In this document: piece after piece, positions 26,538 to 35,960 of the stretch
Position numbering within the stretch: the stretch's first letter is position 1
Layout: each line of letters starts with the position of its first letter
Origin: Rubrivivax sp.
GTDB lineage: Bacteria > Pseudomonadota > Gammaproteobacteria > Burkholderiales > Burkholderiaceae_C
Length of the DNA: 64,000 bases
Direction: 5' to 3'
Assembly (NCBI GenBank): GCA_016789865.1
Contig: JAEUPC010000202.1
Coordinates: forward strand, 1-64,000
Translations under genes and position numbers: made by a program
The notes under the pieces: model-generated
Database searches by the model: none
The model's input: the letters and a program-made list of their open reading frames with translations, nothing else
What the model was told of the DNA's origin: nothing

Positions 26538-27638
26538 ATGAATCCGGTGGCACGCCTGACGGCGGGATGGTTGATCGGCGCGGCGGCTCTGGCCGCCGCG
26601 GCGGGTAGCGCGCTGGCCGAGCCGCCGGCCGGCGACCGCGCACGTGCCGAACGTGCCGCCGCGGCCGTGGCCTCCGAACTTGCGCAGGCCTGCCCGCTGG
26701 CCGACACCGCCAGCGAAGCCGCGCTGACCACCTGCCGCAGCGCGCTGTATGGCGACTCGCAGCTGCGCCGCCACCTCAGCAAGATCACCCTGTGGGGCCG
26801 GCAGGTGAGCCCGGATCGATCGCTGAAGGAAACCAACCTCACGCAGTTCGCGCCCGACGTGCTCACCGGGATGTACATCCCGCTGTTCATGTTCAACGGC
26901 GACTACAAGGTGCAGTGGCACGAGGCCGAAGGCCTGTACCAGGTGCGCCTGCGCACGGCGTTCCGCAACCGGCTGGCGCCCGGGCAGTTCCCGTACCCCT
27001 TCTGGCACGAGGCCCAGAAGTGGGAGATGTACGAGCACGCCAACGAGCTGATCCTGTGGTGGGACACCAAGAAGGCTGCCGTTGCGGCGGCGCAGTTCAC
27101 CGTGCACGGTGCCAACCCGCCGGTGCGGCCGGTGGCGCGGGCCAAGGCCCGGGTGTTCGACGGCGGCTGGACCTGGACCGATGACCGCGGCCGCACGCAA
27201 CCGGCGGTCACCGCCTTCAGCGGCCTGCTGCGCGATGACAACCCCTTCATGACGCAGGTGGATGCCGCCTACCGCACCTTTGCGCTGCGCCTGCGCGAAG
27301 GGCAGTGCATGGACTGCCACGTGCCCAACAACCCCGACCACTCCAAGCGCCTGGTGCTGCTGCAGACGCCCGTGCACGCTGCCGCCGAGATCAAGCGCGT
27401 GCTCAAGTCGGTGCTCGATGACCGCATGCCGCGCGACGAAGCCGGCATCGAGCAGCCGCTGGACAAGCGCGCCAAGGCCGCCTTGCTGGCCGAAGGCGCC
27501 GCCTTCGACCGCGTGCTCGACCTCGCGCGCCAATGGGAGGCCGACCGCGAGGCGCTGGTCGCCGCGGCAGCGCCGGCACGCAGCAAGTCCGGCGCGGTGG
27601 GGGCGAGCCTGTTCCGCTCGGGGTTCGCCGCGCGCTAG
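26538..27638 (+). CDS. Secreted monohaem cytochrome c-like protein, function unknown
   Basis: This 366-residue protein has a signal peptide (MNPVARLTAGWLIGAAALAAAAGSALA) and one haem c attachment site, CMDCH (Cys257, Cys260, His261), in its C-terminal third. The N-terminal two thirds are not a recognised cytochrome; Cys pairs at CPLADTASEAALTTC may form a disulfide. ATG 26538 follows CGAGGG and the signal sequence begins there. It is periplasmic, and presumably an electron carrier or a haem-dependent oxidoreductase. It is divergent from the TonB receptor and upstream of a convergent aldehyde dehydrogenase. I do not recognise a named family. Confidence 0.7.
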   Translation: MNPVARLTAGWLIGAAALAAAAGSALAEPPAGDRARAERAAAAVASELAQACPLADTASEAALTTCRSALYGDSQLRRHLSKITLWGRQVSPDRSLKETNLTQFAPDVLTGMYIPLFMFNGDYKVQWHEAEGLYQVRLRTAFRNRLAPGQFPYPFWHEAQKWEMYEHANELILWWDTKKAAVAAAQFTVHGANPPVRPVARAKARVFDGGWTWTDDRGRTQPAVTAFSGLLRDDNPFMTQVDAAYRTFALRLREGQCMDCHVPNNPDHSKRLVLLQTPVHAAAEIKRVLKSVLDDRMPRDEAGIEQPLDKRAKAALLAEGAAFDRVLDLARQWEADREALVAAAAPARSKSGAVGASLFRSGFAAR

Positions 27639-27690
27639 AAGCCGCCGCCCGGCAGCGGCGACGCCAGGCGCCCCTCGGCGCCCCGGCCCG

Positions 27691-29169
27691 CTACTTCTGG
27701 ATGTCCCCCAGGCACAGGTACTTGATCTCGACGTAGTCGTCGACGCCCTGGCGCGCGCCCTCGCGGCCCAAGCCGCTTTGCTTCACGCCGCCGAAGGGCA
27801 CTTCGGCCGTGCTGATGAGGCCGGTGTTGATGCCCACCATGCCGTACTCCAGCGCCTCGGCGACGCGGAAGATGCGGCCGACATCCCGGCTGTAGAAGTA
27901 GCTGGCCAGGCCGAACTCGGTGGCGTTGGCCAGCGCCACCGCTTCGTCTTCGGTCTTGAAGCGGAACACCGGTGCCACCGGGCCGAAGGTCTCTTCGCGT
28001 GCGCACTGCATCTCGCCGGTCACGTCGGCCAGCACGGTGGGCGTGTAGAAGCGCTCGCCGATCTTCTGCCCGCCCACCACCACGCGTGCGCCCTTGGCCA
28101 GTGCGTCGGCCACATGCCGCTCCACCTTGGCGAGCGCCGCGTCATCGATCAGCGGGCCCTGGGTGATGCCGGCTTCGAAGCCGTTGCCGACCTTGATGCC
28201 TTGCGACTTCTCGGCCAGCCGCGCGACGAAACGGTCGTAGACGCCCTCCTGCACGTACAGGCGGTTGGCGCATACGCAGGTCTGCCCGGCGTTGCGGTAC
28301 TTGCTGATCATCGCGCCCTCGACGGCGCTGTCGATGTCGGCGTCGTCGAAGACGATGAACGGCGCGTTGCCGCCGAGCTCCAGGCTGATCTTCTTGATCG
28401 TCGGCGCGCACTGCGCGGCCAGGATGCGGCCGACCTCGGTGCTGCCGGTGAAGGACAGGTGCCGCACCACGTCGCTGCCGCACAGCACCTTGCCGATGGC
28501 GATGCTGTTGGCGGCATCGGCCGACAGCACGTTGAGCACGCCGGCCGGCATGCCCGCGCGCTGCGCCAGTTCGGCCACGGCCAGCGCCGACAGCGGCGTC
28601 TGTTCGGCCGGCTTGATGACCACGGGGCAGCCCGCGGCCAGGGCTGGCGCCACCTTGCGCGTGATCATCGCGATCGGAAAGTTCCACGGCGTGATGGCCG
28701 CGCACACGCCGATCGGCTGCTTGATCGCGAGGTAGCGCTTGTTGTTGTCGGTGGTGGGAATCGTCTCGCCGTAGATGCGCCGCGCTTCTTCGGCGAACCA
28801 CTCGATGAAGCTGGCGCCGTAGCCGACCTCGCCCTTGGCCTCGGCCAGCGGCTTGCCCTGCTCGGCGGTCATGATGCGCGCCAGATCGTCGGCGTGCTGG
28901 TGCATCAGGTGGAACCACTTCATCATCACCGCGGCGCGTTCCTTGGCGGTCTTCTTGCGCCACGCGGGCCAGGCCTTTTCGGCGGCGGCGATGGCCGCCT
29001 CGGCCTGCTCGGCGCCGACGTTGGCCACCTGGGCCAGCGCGAGGCCGGTGGCCGGGTCGTGCACGTCGAAGCGGCCGTGGCCGCCGACCCACTCGCCGTT
29101 GATGAGCGCATCGGTCTTGAGCAGGCTGGCGTCGGCAAGGGTGGAAAGCGGCGAGGTCTTCATGTCCAT
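27691..29169 (-). CDS. NAD(P)-dependent succinate/glutarate-semialdehyde dehydrogenase (GabD-like)
   Basis: This 492-residue aldehyde dehydrogenase has ITPWNFP for cofactor binding, FTGSTEVGR, the catalytic Glu in LELGGNAPFIVF and the catalytic Cys in GQTCVCANR. The CVCANR pattern and the C-terminal PFGGVKQSGLGREG are typical of GabD-type succinate-semialdehyde dehydrogenases. Start ATG 29169 (MDMKTSPL) or 29163. It is a single leftward gene. In the context of the sugar-acid genes it could also oxidise 2-oxoglutarate semialdehyde or glycolaldehyde, which belong to the same broad family; the specific substrate cannot be decided here. Confidence 0.88.
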   Translation of the reverse strand: MDMKTSPLSTLADASLLKTDALINGEWVGGHGRFDVHDPATGLALAQVANVGAEQAEAAIAAAEKAWPAWRKKTAKERAAVMMKWFHLMHQHADDLARIMTAEQGKPLAEAKGEVGYGASFIEWFAEEARRIYGETIPTTDNNKRYLAIKQPIGVCAAITPWNFPIAMITRKVAPALAAGCPVVIKPAEQTPLSALAVAELAQRAGMPAGVLNVLSADAANSIAIGKVLCGSDVVRHLSFTGSTEVGRILAAQCAPTIKKISLELGGNAPFIVFDDADIDSAVEGAMISKYRNAGQTCVCANRLYVQEGVYDRFVARLAEKSQGIKVGNGFEAGITQGPLIDDAALAKVERHVADALAKGARVVVGGQKIGERFYTPTVLADVTGEMQCAREETFGPVAPVFRFKTEDEAVALANATEFGLASYFYSRDVGRIFRVAEALEYGMVGINTGLISTAEVPFGGVKQSGLGREGARQGVDDYVEIKYLCLGDIQK

Positions 29170-29301
29170 GATCGTGCGTTCCCAGGGTCGCGGGCGAAAG
29201 TTGTCAGGGCGGGCCGGCGGACGATAGCAAGCAGGCCGGCCCGGCGCACGCCGCGTCGGGGGCGGTGCCCGGGTCGGCCCGTCGCCGCGACCCCGGGCGG
29301 C

Positions 29302-29324
29302 TACAATTCTGGTTGAATCAACCA
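29302..29324 (+). promoter_or_regulatory. Toxin-antitoxin promoter and operator
   Basis: A good -10 hexamer TACAAT (29302-29307) is followed at once by the perfect 15-bp palindrome TGGTTGAATCAACCA (29310-29324), 26 bases before the antitoxin ATG. A dyad overlapping the transcription start is the usual autorepression site of Phd/VapB-type antitoxins. No convincing -35 box is seen. Confidence 0.6.
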
Positions 29325-29349
29325 ATCAGCGTGGCGCGGAAGGAATGGC

Positions 29350-29601
29350 ATGGAGTCGATCGGTCTGTTCGAAGCCAAGACGCACCTGTCCGATTTGGTC
29401 GCTCGCGCCGAGCGCGGCGAGGAGACGGTGATTACCCGCCACAACAAGCCCGTGGCGTGCATCGTGCCCGTGCGCCGCAGCGCGCGTGCCAGCCGCGGCG
29501 CGCGCGATCGCGAGCGGGCGCTGGCCGTGCTGGCTGGCTTCGAGCCGATCGACGTGCCGGGCGCGTCGATCGAAGAGCTCATCCGCAGCGGCCGCCGCTG
29601 A
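29350..29601 (+). CDS. Type II antitoxin, Phd/YefM family
   Basis: This 83-residue antitoxin begins [41 protein letters not shown], the N-terminal Phd/YefM DNA-binding fold. The Arg/Ala-rich linker and C-terminal tail ([23 protein letters not shown]) would wrap the toxin. AAGGAATGGC precedes the ATG. It probably represses its own promoter through the palindrome at 29310-29324. The cognate PIN-domain toxin starts 84 bases downstream, a longer gap than in most tightly overlapped pairs. Confidence 0.9.
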   Translation: MESIGLFEAKTHLSDLVARAERGEETVITRHNKPVACIVPVRRSARASRGARDRERALAVLAGFEPIDVPGASIEELIRSGRR

Positions 29602-29685
29602 GGGGGCGCGCTCGGCCCACTACCCATCGCGCGTTCGACTCCCACCTCCTGCCCCACTGCGCCCCTCTTCGAAAACCCTTCCAGC

Positions 29686-30171
29686 ATGGCCGCCGCCCTG
29701 ACCGAACCCGCGCCAGCGCCCGATATCGTGGTGCTCGATGCCTCGTTCGTGCTGCGCTACGTGCTGCACACCGCCGCACCGCGGCCCAGCGGTGCCGGGC
29801 TGCAGGCGCTGCGCGACTGCGAGCTGATCGTGCCGCCGCTGTGGAACGCCGAGGTTGCCAACGCGCTGGTGCAGGCCGAGCGGCGCGCCGCCGTGGTGCC
29901 GGAACGCATCGGCCAGGCGCTGGCGGCCATCCTGGCGCTGGCGCCTGCAGTCGACGGCACGCCGATCGATGTGCCGCGCAACCTGGAATGTGCGCGCGCC
30001 TATGGCCTTTCGGCCCACGACAGCCTGTACATCGAGCTGGCGCTGCGCCGCCGGGCCGCGCTGGCCACGTTCGACGCCGACCTCATCGCCGTTGCGCCGC
30101 GCGCTGGCGTGCGCCTGTTCCCCGAACCCGCCACCTTGTTTGCAGCGCCGCTGCGAAAGCCGAAGCCATGA
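29686..30171 (+). CDS. vapC: PIN-domain ribonuclease toxin (VapC type)
   Basis: This 161-residue PIN-domain nuclease has the four acidic positions of VapC: Asp in VVLDASF, Glu in WNAEVANAL, Asp in [11 protein letters not shown] and Asp in ATFDADL. It would cleave a specific RNA, usually tRNA or rRNA, when freed from the Phd-type antitoxin encoded upstream. Its TGA overlaps the ATG of alaS (ATGA at 30168-30171). The toxin and the essential alanyl-tRNA synthetase are thus probably co-transcribed and translationally coupled, which is unusual. Confidence 0.88.
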   Translation: MAAALTEPAPAPDIVVLDASFVLRYVLHTAAPRPSGAGLQALRDCELIVPPLWNAEVANALVQAERRAAVVPERIGQALAAILALAPAVDGTPIDVPRNLECARAYGLSAHDSLYIELALRRRAALATFDADLIAVAPRAGVRLFPEPATLFAAPLRKPKP

Positions 30172-32807
30172 AGCTCGCCGATATCCGTTCCACGTTCCTC
30201 AGGTTCTTCGAGGGCAAGGGCCACGCCGTGGTGGCCAGCTCCCCTGTGGTGCCAGGCGACGACCCGACGCTGCTGTTCACCAACGCCGGCATGAACCAGT
30301 TCAAGGACGTGTTCCTCGGCTTCGACAAGCGGCCCTACAGCCGCGCGGCCACCAGCCAGAAGTGCATCCGCGCCGGCGGCAAGCACAACGACCTCGAGAA
30401 CGTGGGCTACACCGCGCGCCACCACACGTTCTTCGAGATGCTGGGCAACTTCAGCTTCGGCGACTACTTCAAGCGCGACGCCATCCAGTACGCGTGGGAG
30501 TTGCTCACCGTCAACTTCAAGCTGCCGAAAGACAAGCTGTGGGCCACCGTCTACGCCGAAGACGACGAGGCCTACGCCATCTGGAAAGACGTGATCGGGC
30601 TGCCCGCCGAGCGCATCGTGCGCATCGGCGACAACAAGGGCGCGCGCTACATGTCCGACAACTTCTGGATGATGGGCGACACCGGTCCTTGCGGGCCGTG
30701 CTCCGAGATCTTCTACGACCACGGCCCGGCGGTGGCCGGCGGCCCGCCCGGCAGCCCCGAGCAAGACGGCGACCGCTACATCGAGATCTGGAACAACGTC
30801 TTCATGCAGTTCAACCGCACCGAAGACGGCGTGATGCACCCGCTGCCCAAACCGAGTGTGGACACCGGCATGGGCCTGGAGCGCCTGGCCGCGGTGCTGC
30901 AGCGCGTGCACAGCAACTACCAGATCGACCTCTTCGTGCGCCTGCTGGCCGCGGCGAAGAACGCGGTGCAGTTTGCGGGCGGCAAGAACGTCGATGCGGA
31001 TTCGCCTTCGCTCAAGGTGCTGGTCGACCACATCCGCGCCACCGCGTTCACCATCACCGACGGCGTGATCCCGGGCAACGAGGGGCGCGGCTACGTGCTT
31101 CGCCGCATCACACGCCGCGCCATCCGCCACGGCTACAAGCTCGGTGCGCGCAAGCCCTTCTTCCACACGCTGGTGATGCCGCTGGTGGCCGAGATGGGCG
31201 AGGCCTACCCGGAACTCGCGCGCGAGGCGCCGCGCGTCACGGACGTGCTGAAGCAGGAAGAAGAGCGCTTCTTCCAGACCATCAGCAACGGCATGGAGAT
31301 CCTCGAGGCGGCACTGGCTTCCGATGCGGTCAAGGGCACGAAGCAGATCGACGGCGACACCGCCTTCAAGCTGCACGACACCTTCGGCTTCCCGCTCGAC
31401 CTCACCGCGGATGTGTGCCGCGAGCGCGGCGTGTCGGTCGACGAAGCCGGCTTCAACGCCGCGATGCAGCGCCAGCGCGAGCAGGCCCGCGCCAGCGCCA
31501 AGTTCAAGATGGCCGCGGGCCTGGCCTACACCGGTGCCGACACGGCGTTCCACGGCTACGAGCACCTGGTGTGCGAGCACAGCAAGATCGTCGCGCTGTA
31601 CATCGACGGCACGCCGGTGGCCAAGGCCAAGGCCGGTGACGACGTGGTGATCGTGCTCGACCACACGCCCTTCTATGCCGAAAGCGGCGGCCAGGTCGGC
31701 GACGCCGGTGAGCTGCGCAACCAGCGTGCCCGCGTCCTGATCGAAGACACGGTGAAGGTGCAGGCGGCGGTGCACGGCCACCAGGGCCGCATCGTCGAAG
31801 GCGAGGTCGAGGTCGGCGACGGCGTCGTCGCGCGCGTCGATGCCGAGCAGCGCGCCAAGACCATGCGCAACCACAGCGTCACCCACCTCATGCACAAGGC
31901 GCTGCGCGAGGTGCTGGGCGCGCATGTGCAGCAAAAAGGCAGCCTGGTGAACGCCGATCGCACGCGCTTCGACTTCAGCCACAACGTGCCTGTCACCGAC
32001 GCGCAGGTCGCCAGGATCGAGGCCATCGTCAACGCCGAGATCCTGGCCAACGCCGCCACGCAGGCGCGCGTGATGGCCATCGACGATGCACAGAAGAGCG
32101 GCGCGCTGATGCTCTTCGGCGAGAAGTACGGCGACACGGTCCGCGTGCTCGACATCGGCAGCAGCCGCGAACTGTGCGGCGGCACGCACGTGGCGCGCAC
32201 CGGCGACATCGGCCTGTTCAAGATCGTCGCCGAAGGCGGCATCGCCGCCGGCATCCGCCGGGTGGAAGCGGTAACCGGCGACAACGCGCTGGCCTATCTG
32301 CAGGGCCTCGAGAGCACGGTGGCCGGCGTGGCCAGTACGCTGAAGGTCACGCCCGCCGAAGTGGGCGGGCGCGTGCACGCCGTGCTCGATCACGTGCGCG
32401 CGCTCGAAAAGGAAGTGGCGGCGCTGAAAGGCAAGCTCGCCAGCGCGCAAGGCGACGAACTGCTCGCGCAAGCCGTGGACGTGAACGGCATCAAGGTGCT
32501 CGCCGCCATGCTGCAAGGCGCCGACGCCAAGGCGCTGCGCGAGACGATGGACCAGCTCAAGAACAAGCTCAAGAGCGCGGCCATCGTGCTGGCGGCGGTC
32601 GAAGGCGGCAAGGTCCAGATCGCCGCCGGTGTCACCGCCGACAGCGTGGCCAAGGTGAAGGCCGGCGAGCTCGTCAACTTCGTCGCGCAGCAAGTGGGCG
32701 GCAAGGGCGGCGGCAAGGCCGACATGGCGATGGCCGGCGGCACCGATGCGGCCGCGCTGCCCAAGGCGCTGGCCAGCGTGAGGGGGTGGGTGGCCGAAAG
32801 GGCATGA
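30168..32807 (+). CDS. alaS: Alanyl-tRNA synthetase
   Basis: This 879-residue class II synthetase has full length for AlaRS. The N-terminal catalytic core includes [46 protein letters not shown] and [14 protein letters not shown]. The editing domain has the zinc ligands in [14 protein letters not shown] (about 567-580) and [13 protein letters not shown] (about 670). The C-Ala domain ends with the Gly-rich [18 protein letters not shown] 30168 overlaps the stop of the PIN toxin by four bases. Its own stop overlaps the start of the TIR protein in the same way. It charges tRNA-Ala in the cytoplasm. Confidence 0.98.
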   Translation: MKLADIRSTFLRFFEGKGHAVVASSPVVPGDDPTLLFTNAGMNQFKDVFLGFDKRPYSRAATSQKCIRAGGKHNDLENVGYTARHHTFFEMLGNFSFGDYFKRDAIQYAWELLTVNFKLPKDKLWATVYAEDDEAYAIWKDVIGLPAERIVRIGDNKGARYMSDNFWMMGDTGPCGPCSEIFYDHGPAVAGGPPGSPEQDGDRYIEIWNNVFMQFNRTEDGVMHPLPKPSVDTGMGLERLAAVLQRVHSNYQIDLFVRLLAAAKNAVQFAGGKNVDADSPSLKVLVDHIRATAFTITDGVIPGNEGRGYVLRRITRRAIRHGYKLGARKPFFHTLVMPLVAEMGEAYPELAREAPRVTDVLKQEEERFFQTISNGMEILEAALASDAVKGTKQIDGDTAFKLHDTFGFPLDLTADVCRERGVSVDEAGFNAAMQRQREQARASAKFKMAAGLAYTGADTAFHGYEHLVCEHSKIVALYIDGTPVAKAKAGDDVVIVLDHTPFYAESGGQVGDAGELRNQRARVLIEDTVKVQAAVHGHQGRIVEGEVEVGDGVVARVDAEQRAKTMRNHSVTHLMHKALREVLGAHVQQKGSLVNADRTRFDFSHNVPVTDAQVARIEAIVNAEILANAATQARVMAIDDAQKSGALMLFGEKYGDTVRVLDIGSSRELCGGTHVARTGDIGLFKIVAEGGIAAGIRRVEAVTGDNALAYLQGLESTVAGVASTLKVTPAEVGGRVHAVLDHVRALEKEVAALKGKLASAQGDELLAQAVDVNGIKVLAAMLQGADAKALRETMDQLKNKLKSAAIVLAAVEGGKVQIAAGVTADSVAKVKAGELVNFVAQQVGGKGGGKADMAMAGGTDAAALPKALASVRGWVAERA

Positions 32808-35761
32808 GGTCGGTCCTCAGCCGGGCGGCGCCGCTTTTCGGGTGGGACGCCTTCGTTTCGTTCGCGCTCGGCGCCGCGCCCAGGGGCGCGACGGAGTATG
32901 CGCGGCGCCTGCACGAGGCCCTGGAGGCCAAGGGCTTCACGGTCTTCTTCAGCGAGGAGGCCGGGCTGGCCGGCTCGCACCTGAGCCGCTCGCTGAAGCG
33001 CCACCTGCGCCGGTCGCGCGTGCTGATCGTGCTGGCCAACCGTGGCACTCTGGACGATCCGCGATGGGTGCGCGACGAGGTCCTCGAGTTCAGGCAGTCC
33101 AGACCCGGCCGCACGATCATCCCCATCAGCTTCGACGGGGCGCTGCGAGACCCGGCCTGCGACCAGGCTGCCCAGCCCTGGTTGGCGCATCGCGAGCGGA
33201 TCTGGATCGACGAGACGGACGACGCGCTCGCTCAGGGGCGGCCGAGCGCCGATGTCGTCGCCAAGGTCGCCGGTGCGTGTACGGCCATTCGGTCTACGGT
33301 CTGGTTGCGGGGGGTGCTGGTGGCCCTGGCCGCAGTCTTCGCCGGGCTGGCCGCGCTGGCCGCGGTATGGGCCGTGCTGGCCGACCGCGCTGAAAGCGCT
33401 GCCCGCGGCGAGCAAGACAAGGCAGTGGCGGCCGAACGGCGGGCGATCGGTGCCGCCAGTGCCGCCATCCGCGCCGAAGGCGAAGCCCGGCGCGCCGCGT
33501 CTGCGGCAGAGGACGCGCGGATGAGGGAAGAGCGCCAGCGCGCCAACGCCGAGGCCCGCGCACGCGAAGCGCAAGCCCATGCCGTGGCCGAGGCGAGTGC
33601 CTTCGAACTGGCCAGGGGGCGCGGTGGGCGAGCGCTGCTGGGTGCGGCCATCGCGTGGACCGTGGCACCGACGCCGCGCGCCGAGGCGGCACTGCTGGGA
33701 GCACTGCTGGCCCGCCCGAGGCTGATGCACGAAGTGCCGGGCGCGAAGAACGTCGGCCAGCTGGCCCTTGTCGGCGGGGGAAAGACGCTGCTGTCGATCG
33801 ATGGTCGCGGAGACGTCGAGGGTTTCAGTGTCGGCTCGGGCGAACCGCTGTCCGCGTTTCGCCGCGCCGGGCTTGCCGCGCCAGGCGCCCGGCTCGTCGC
33901 CAGCCCAGACTCGCTGCGGGTGGCGGTGAACGGGCGAGACCACTGGCGGCTGTTGACCGCCAACGGCCACGACGGGCCCAGCCTGTGTGCGGCGCCCCGC
34001 GCCGCCAAGGCGACTTTCACCGCCGACGGCCGCCTGTTCGTCGCGCAATGCCTGGCCGAGCCGGTCGACCTGCCCAGGCGCCCCGAAGCGCCGCCGCGGC
34101 CCGATGCCCGCAGCGTGCTGGGCTTCTTCGACCCCGAAAGCGGTCGTGAGGTCGCGCCGCGTGCGGCGGTGCCGGCAGGCATCGTGGCCATCGGCGCGGT
34201 GCAGGCGCTGCCCGACGAGATCATCGCTGTCACGTCCGACGGTCGCGTCCAGGGCTACCGGATGCGGGAGCCAGTGGCATGGCGCACGTTCAAGCCCGCG
34301 GCAGGCTCTCCGATGGGCCGCGTCTCGCATGCCGCCTTCGCCCCGGAGGGCAGCCGCCTGGTGCTGGTGGAGGCCGAGGGCGTGCAGCGGTCCGAGGCAG
34401 CAAGGGTGAGCTCGGTGCGGTTGTTCGCGTGGCGGCCCGCCGAACCGCAGCCGCAACTCATCGAGGCCGCGGCATCCAGGCGGGAGCTGCCAGACAACGA
34501 AGTGCCGGACAGTCTGGCCATCTCGGCGCAAGGGCACGAGGTGCTGGTCGGGACCCGCAGCGGTCTCTTGGGCCGGTTCGACCTGGGGCGTGGCGCGCCG
34601 CCGCGCATGGAAACTCTGGAGCGCATGGAAGGGCCGGTCACGGCCCTGGCGGTCAGCCGAGAAGGGCTGGTTGCCGCGGGCGGGGGCTTTGCGACCACCA
34701 CGCTGCACGACCTTCGCCTCACGCATCCGCTGCGGCGGCCGCTGCCGCCGCACCTGAGCGGCGCACAAGTCCTCGCGCATTCAGCCGACGGGGGCCGAGT
34801 GGCAGCGGTCTTCGACGACGGCAAGCTGCGTGTCTACGAGGGCCGCCGCACCGAGCCCATGGCGGTTGCCGACCTGCCCACGGAGCCGCTGGCATGGCGA
34901 CTGGCCTTCAGCGCCGACGGGCAGGTGCTGCACCTGCGCCGCCTCAACCGCGCCCCCAGCCTCGTGTGGGAGCTGCGCCAACCCGTGCGGCCGGCCAGCG
35001 AACTGCCAGCCGGCGAGTTGCATCCCGACGGGAAGCGGTTTCTGGCCGACCCGGTTCGCGCCGATGAACCGATGGCGCTGTGGCCGCTGGTGGGACCGCG
35101 TGGCGAGGCGCAAGGGCTCGGCGCGGCGGTCGGCCGCAAGCTCATGCGAAACAGCTTCAGTGCCGACGGCGCGCTGCTGGCGATGAACGCAGAAGACGGT
35201 GTGCAGGTACGGGCCTTGCCGCCGCGACCCGCTCGCGTGTGGACCCTGCCGCCGCCGCTGGGCCCGCAGCCGCTGGCGGCCCACTTCACGGCGCAAGGCC
35301 AGCTGGTGACCCAGGCGATGGAGGGTACGGCGTTGTGGAGCCTGCCGCCCGAAGAGCCGCCTCGCACCGTGCGCCGATGGCGCTCGGCGGCGGGCTGGCG
35401 CGCGACGTCGCCGGCCGTGGCGATCACCATGGACCCGCGGCAGCGCTGGTTGGCCATGGCGGAGGCCAACGGCCGGGTGCATGTGTGGCAAGCCGCAGCG
35501 GTGGAAGCCATCGGCCCTTCGCTGCCAAGCGGCCTGGAAAGGCTGTCGCAGTTGTCATTCGACGCGGCCGGCCAGCACCTGTTCGTCAGTGGGCAGGGCG
35601 GGCCGGTCGAGGTGATCGGGCTCGACCCGCGGCGATGGGCCGGGCTGGCCTGCGAACAGGTGCGGCGCAATCCGGACTGTGCGGAGTGGGAGCGCTTTCG
35701 CCCTGGCCAACCGTACCGCGCGCTTTGCCCCAAGCTGTCGGTGCCGCGCTGTTCCGGCTGA
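32804..35761 (+). CDS. TIR domain-transmembrane-coiled coil-beta-propeller protein
   Basis: This 985-residue protein has an N-terminal TIR domain (about 12-130: [46 protein letters not shown]). W88 and E92 sit where NAD-cleaving bacterial TIRs carry Trp and the catalytic Glu. One transmembrane helix follows (about 167-192). An Ala/Glu/Arg-rich coiled coil (about 195-275) and about 700 residues of WD40/YVTN-like propeller repeats (for example [36 protein letters not shown]) complete it. There is no signal peptide: the TIR is cytosolic and the propeller may be outside the membrane. It begins at an ATGA overlap with alaS. A membrane-anchored sensor with an NADase effector is a reasonable hypothesis; function unproven. 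Confidence 0.8.
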   Translation: MRSVLSRAAPLFGWDAFVSFALGAAPRGATEYARRLHEALEAKGFTVFFSEEAGLAGSHLSRSLKRHLRRSRVLIVLANRGTLDDPRWVRDEVLEFRQSRPGRTIIPISFDGALRDPACDQAAQPWLAHRERIWIDETDDALAQGRPSADVVAKVAGACTAIRSTVWLRGVLVALAAVFAGLAALAAVWAVLADRAESAARGEQDKAVAAERRAIGAASAAIRAEGEARRAASAAEDARMREERQRANAEARAREAQAHAVAEASAFELARGRGGRALLGAAIAWTVAPTPRAEAALLGALLARPRLMHEVPGAKNVGQLALVGGGKTLLSIDGRGDVEGFSVGSGEPLSAFRRAGLAAPGARLVASPDSLRVAVNGRDHWRLLTANGHDGPSLCAAPRAAKATFTADGRLFVAQCLAEPVDLPRRPEAPPRPDARSVLGFFDPESGREVAPRAAVPAGIVAIGAVQALPDEIIAVTSDGRVQGYRMREPVAWRTFKPAAGSPMGRVSHAAFAPEGSRLVLVEAEGVQRSEAARVSSVRLFAWRPAEPQPQLIEAAASRRELPDNEVPDSLAISAQGHEVLVGTRSGLLGRFDLGRGAPPRMETLERMEGPVTALAVSREGLVAAGGGFATTTLHDLRLTHPLRRPLPPHLSGAQVLAHSADGGRVAAVFDDGKLRVYEGRRTEPMAVADLPTEPLAWRLAFSADGQVLHLRRLNRAPSLVWELRQPVRPASELPAGELHPDGKRFLADPVRADEPMALWPLVGPRGEAQGLGAAVGRKLMRNSFSADGALLAMNAEDGVQVRALPPRPARVWTLPPPLGPQPLAAHFTAQGQLVTQAMEGTALWSLPPEEPPRTVRRWRSAAGWRATSPAVAITMDPRQRWLAMAEANGRVHVWQAAAVEAIGPSLPSGLERLSQLSFDAAGQHLFVSGQGGPVEVIGLDPRRWAGLACEQVRRNPDCAEWERFRPGQPYRALCPKLSVPRCSG

Positions 35762-35768
35762 GCGGGCG

Positions 35769-35808
35769 GGGTTGAGCGTCGGGGTTGAGCGTCGGGGTGA
35801 GCGGCGGT
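35769..35808 (+). repeat. Short tandem repeat after the TIR gene
   Basis: GGGTTGAGCGTCG occurs twice in tandem (35769-35781, 35782-35794), followed by a degenerate GGGTGAGCGGCG copy, in the 199-base gap before the hydrolase-like gene. The rest of this gap shows no gene. Confidence 0.6.
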
Positions 35809-35960
35809 CGCGCACGACGCGCCGACCGGCGGCAGGCTGGCTGTGCGCCGTGCCCCGCCGTTGCTGATCCGTAGTCGTCTGGACGCACAAGCCGCCTCGT
35901 GCGGGCACACTCGCGCCACACCGCGCTGCCTGGCGCGGGAGATGGAGGAGGGCAAACGCG

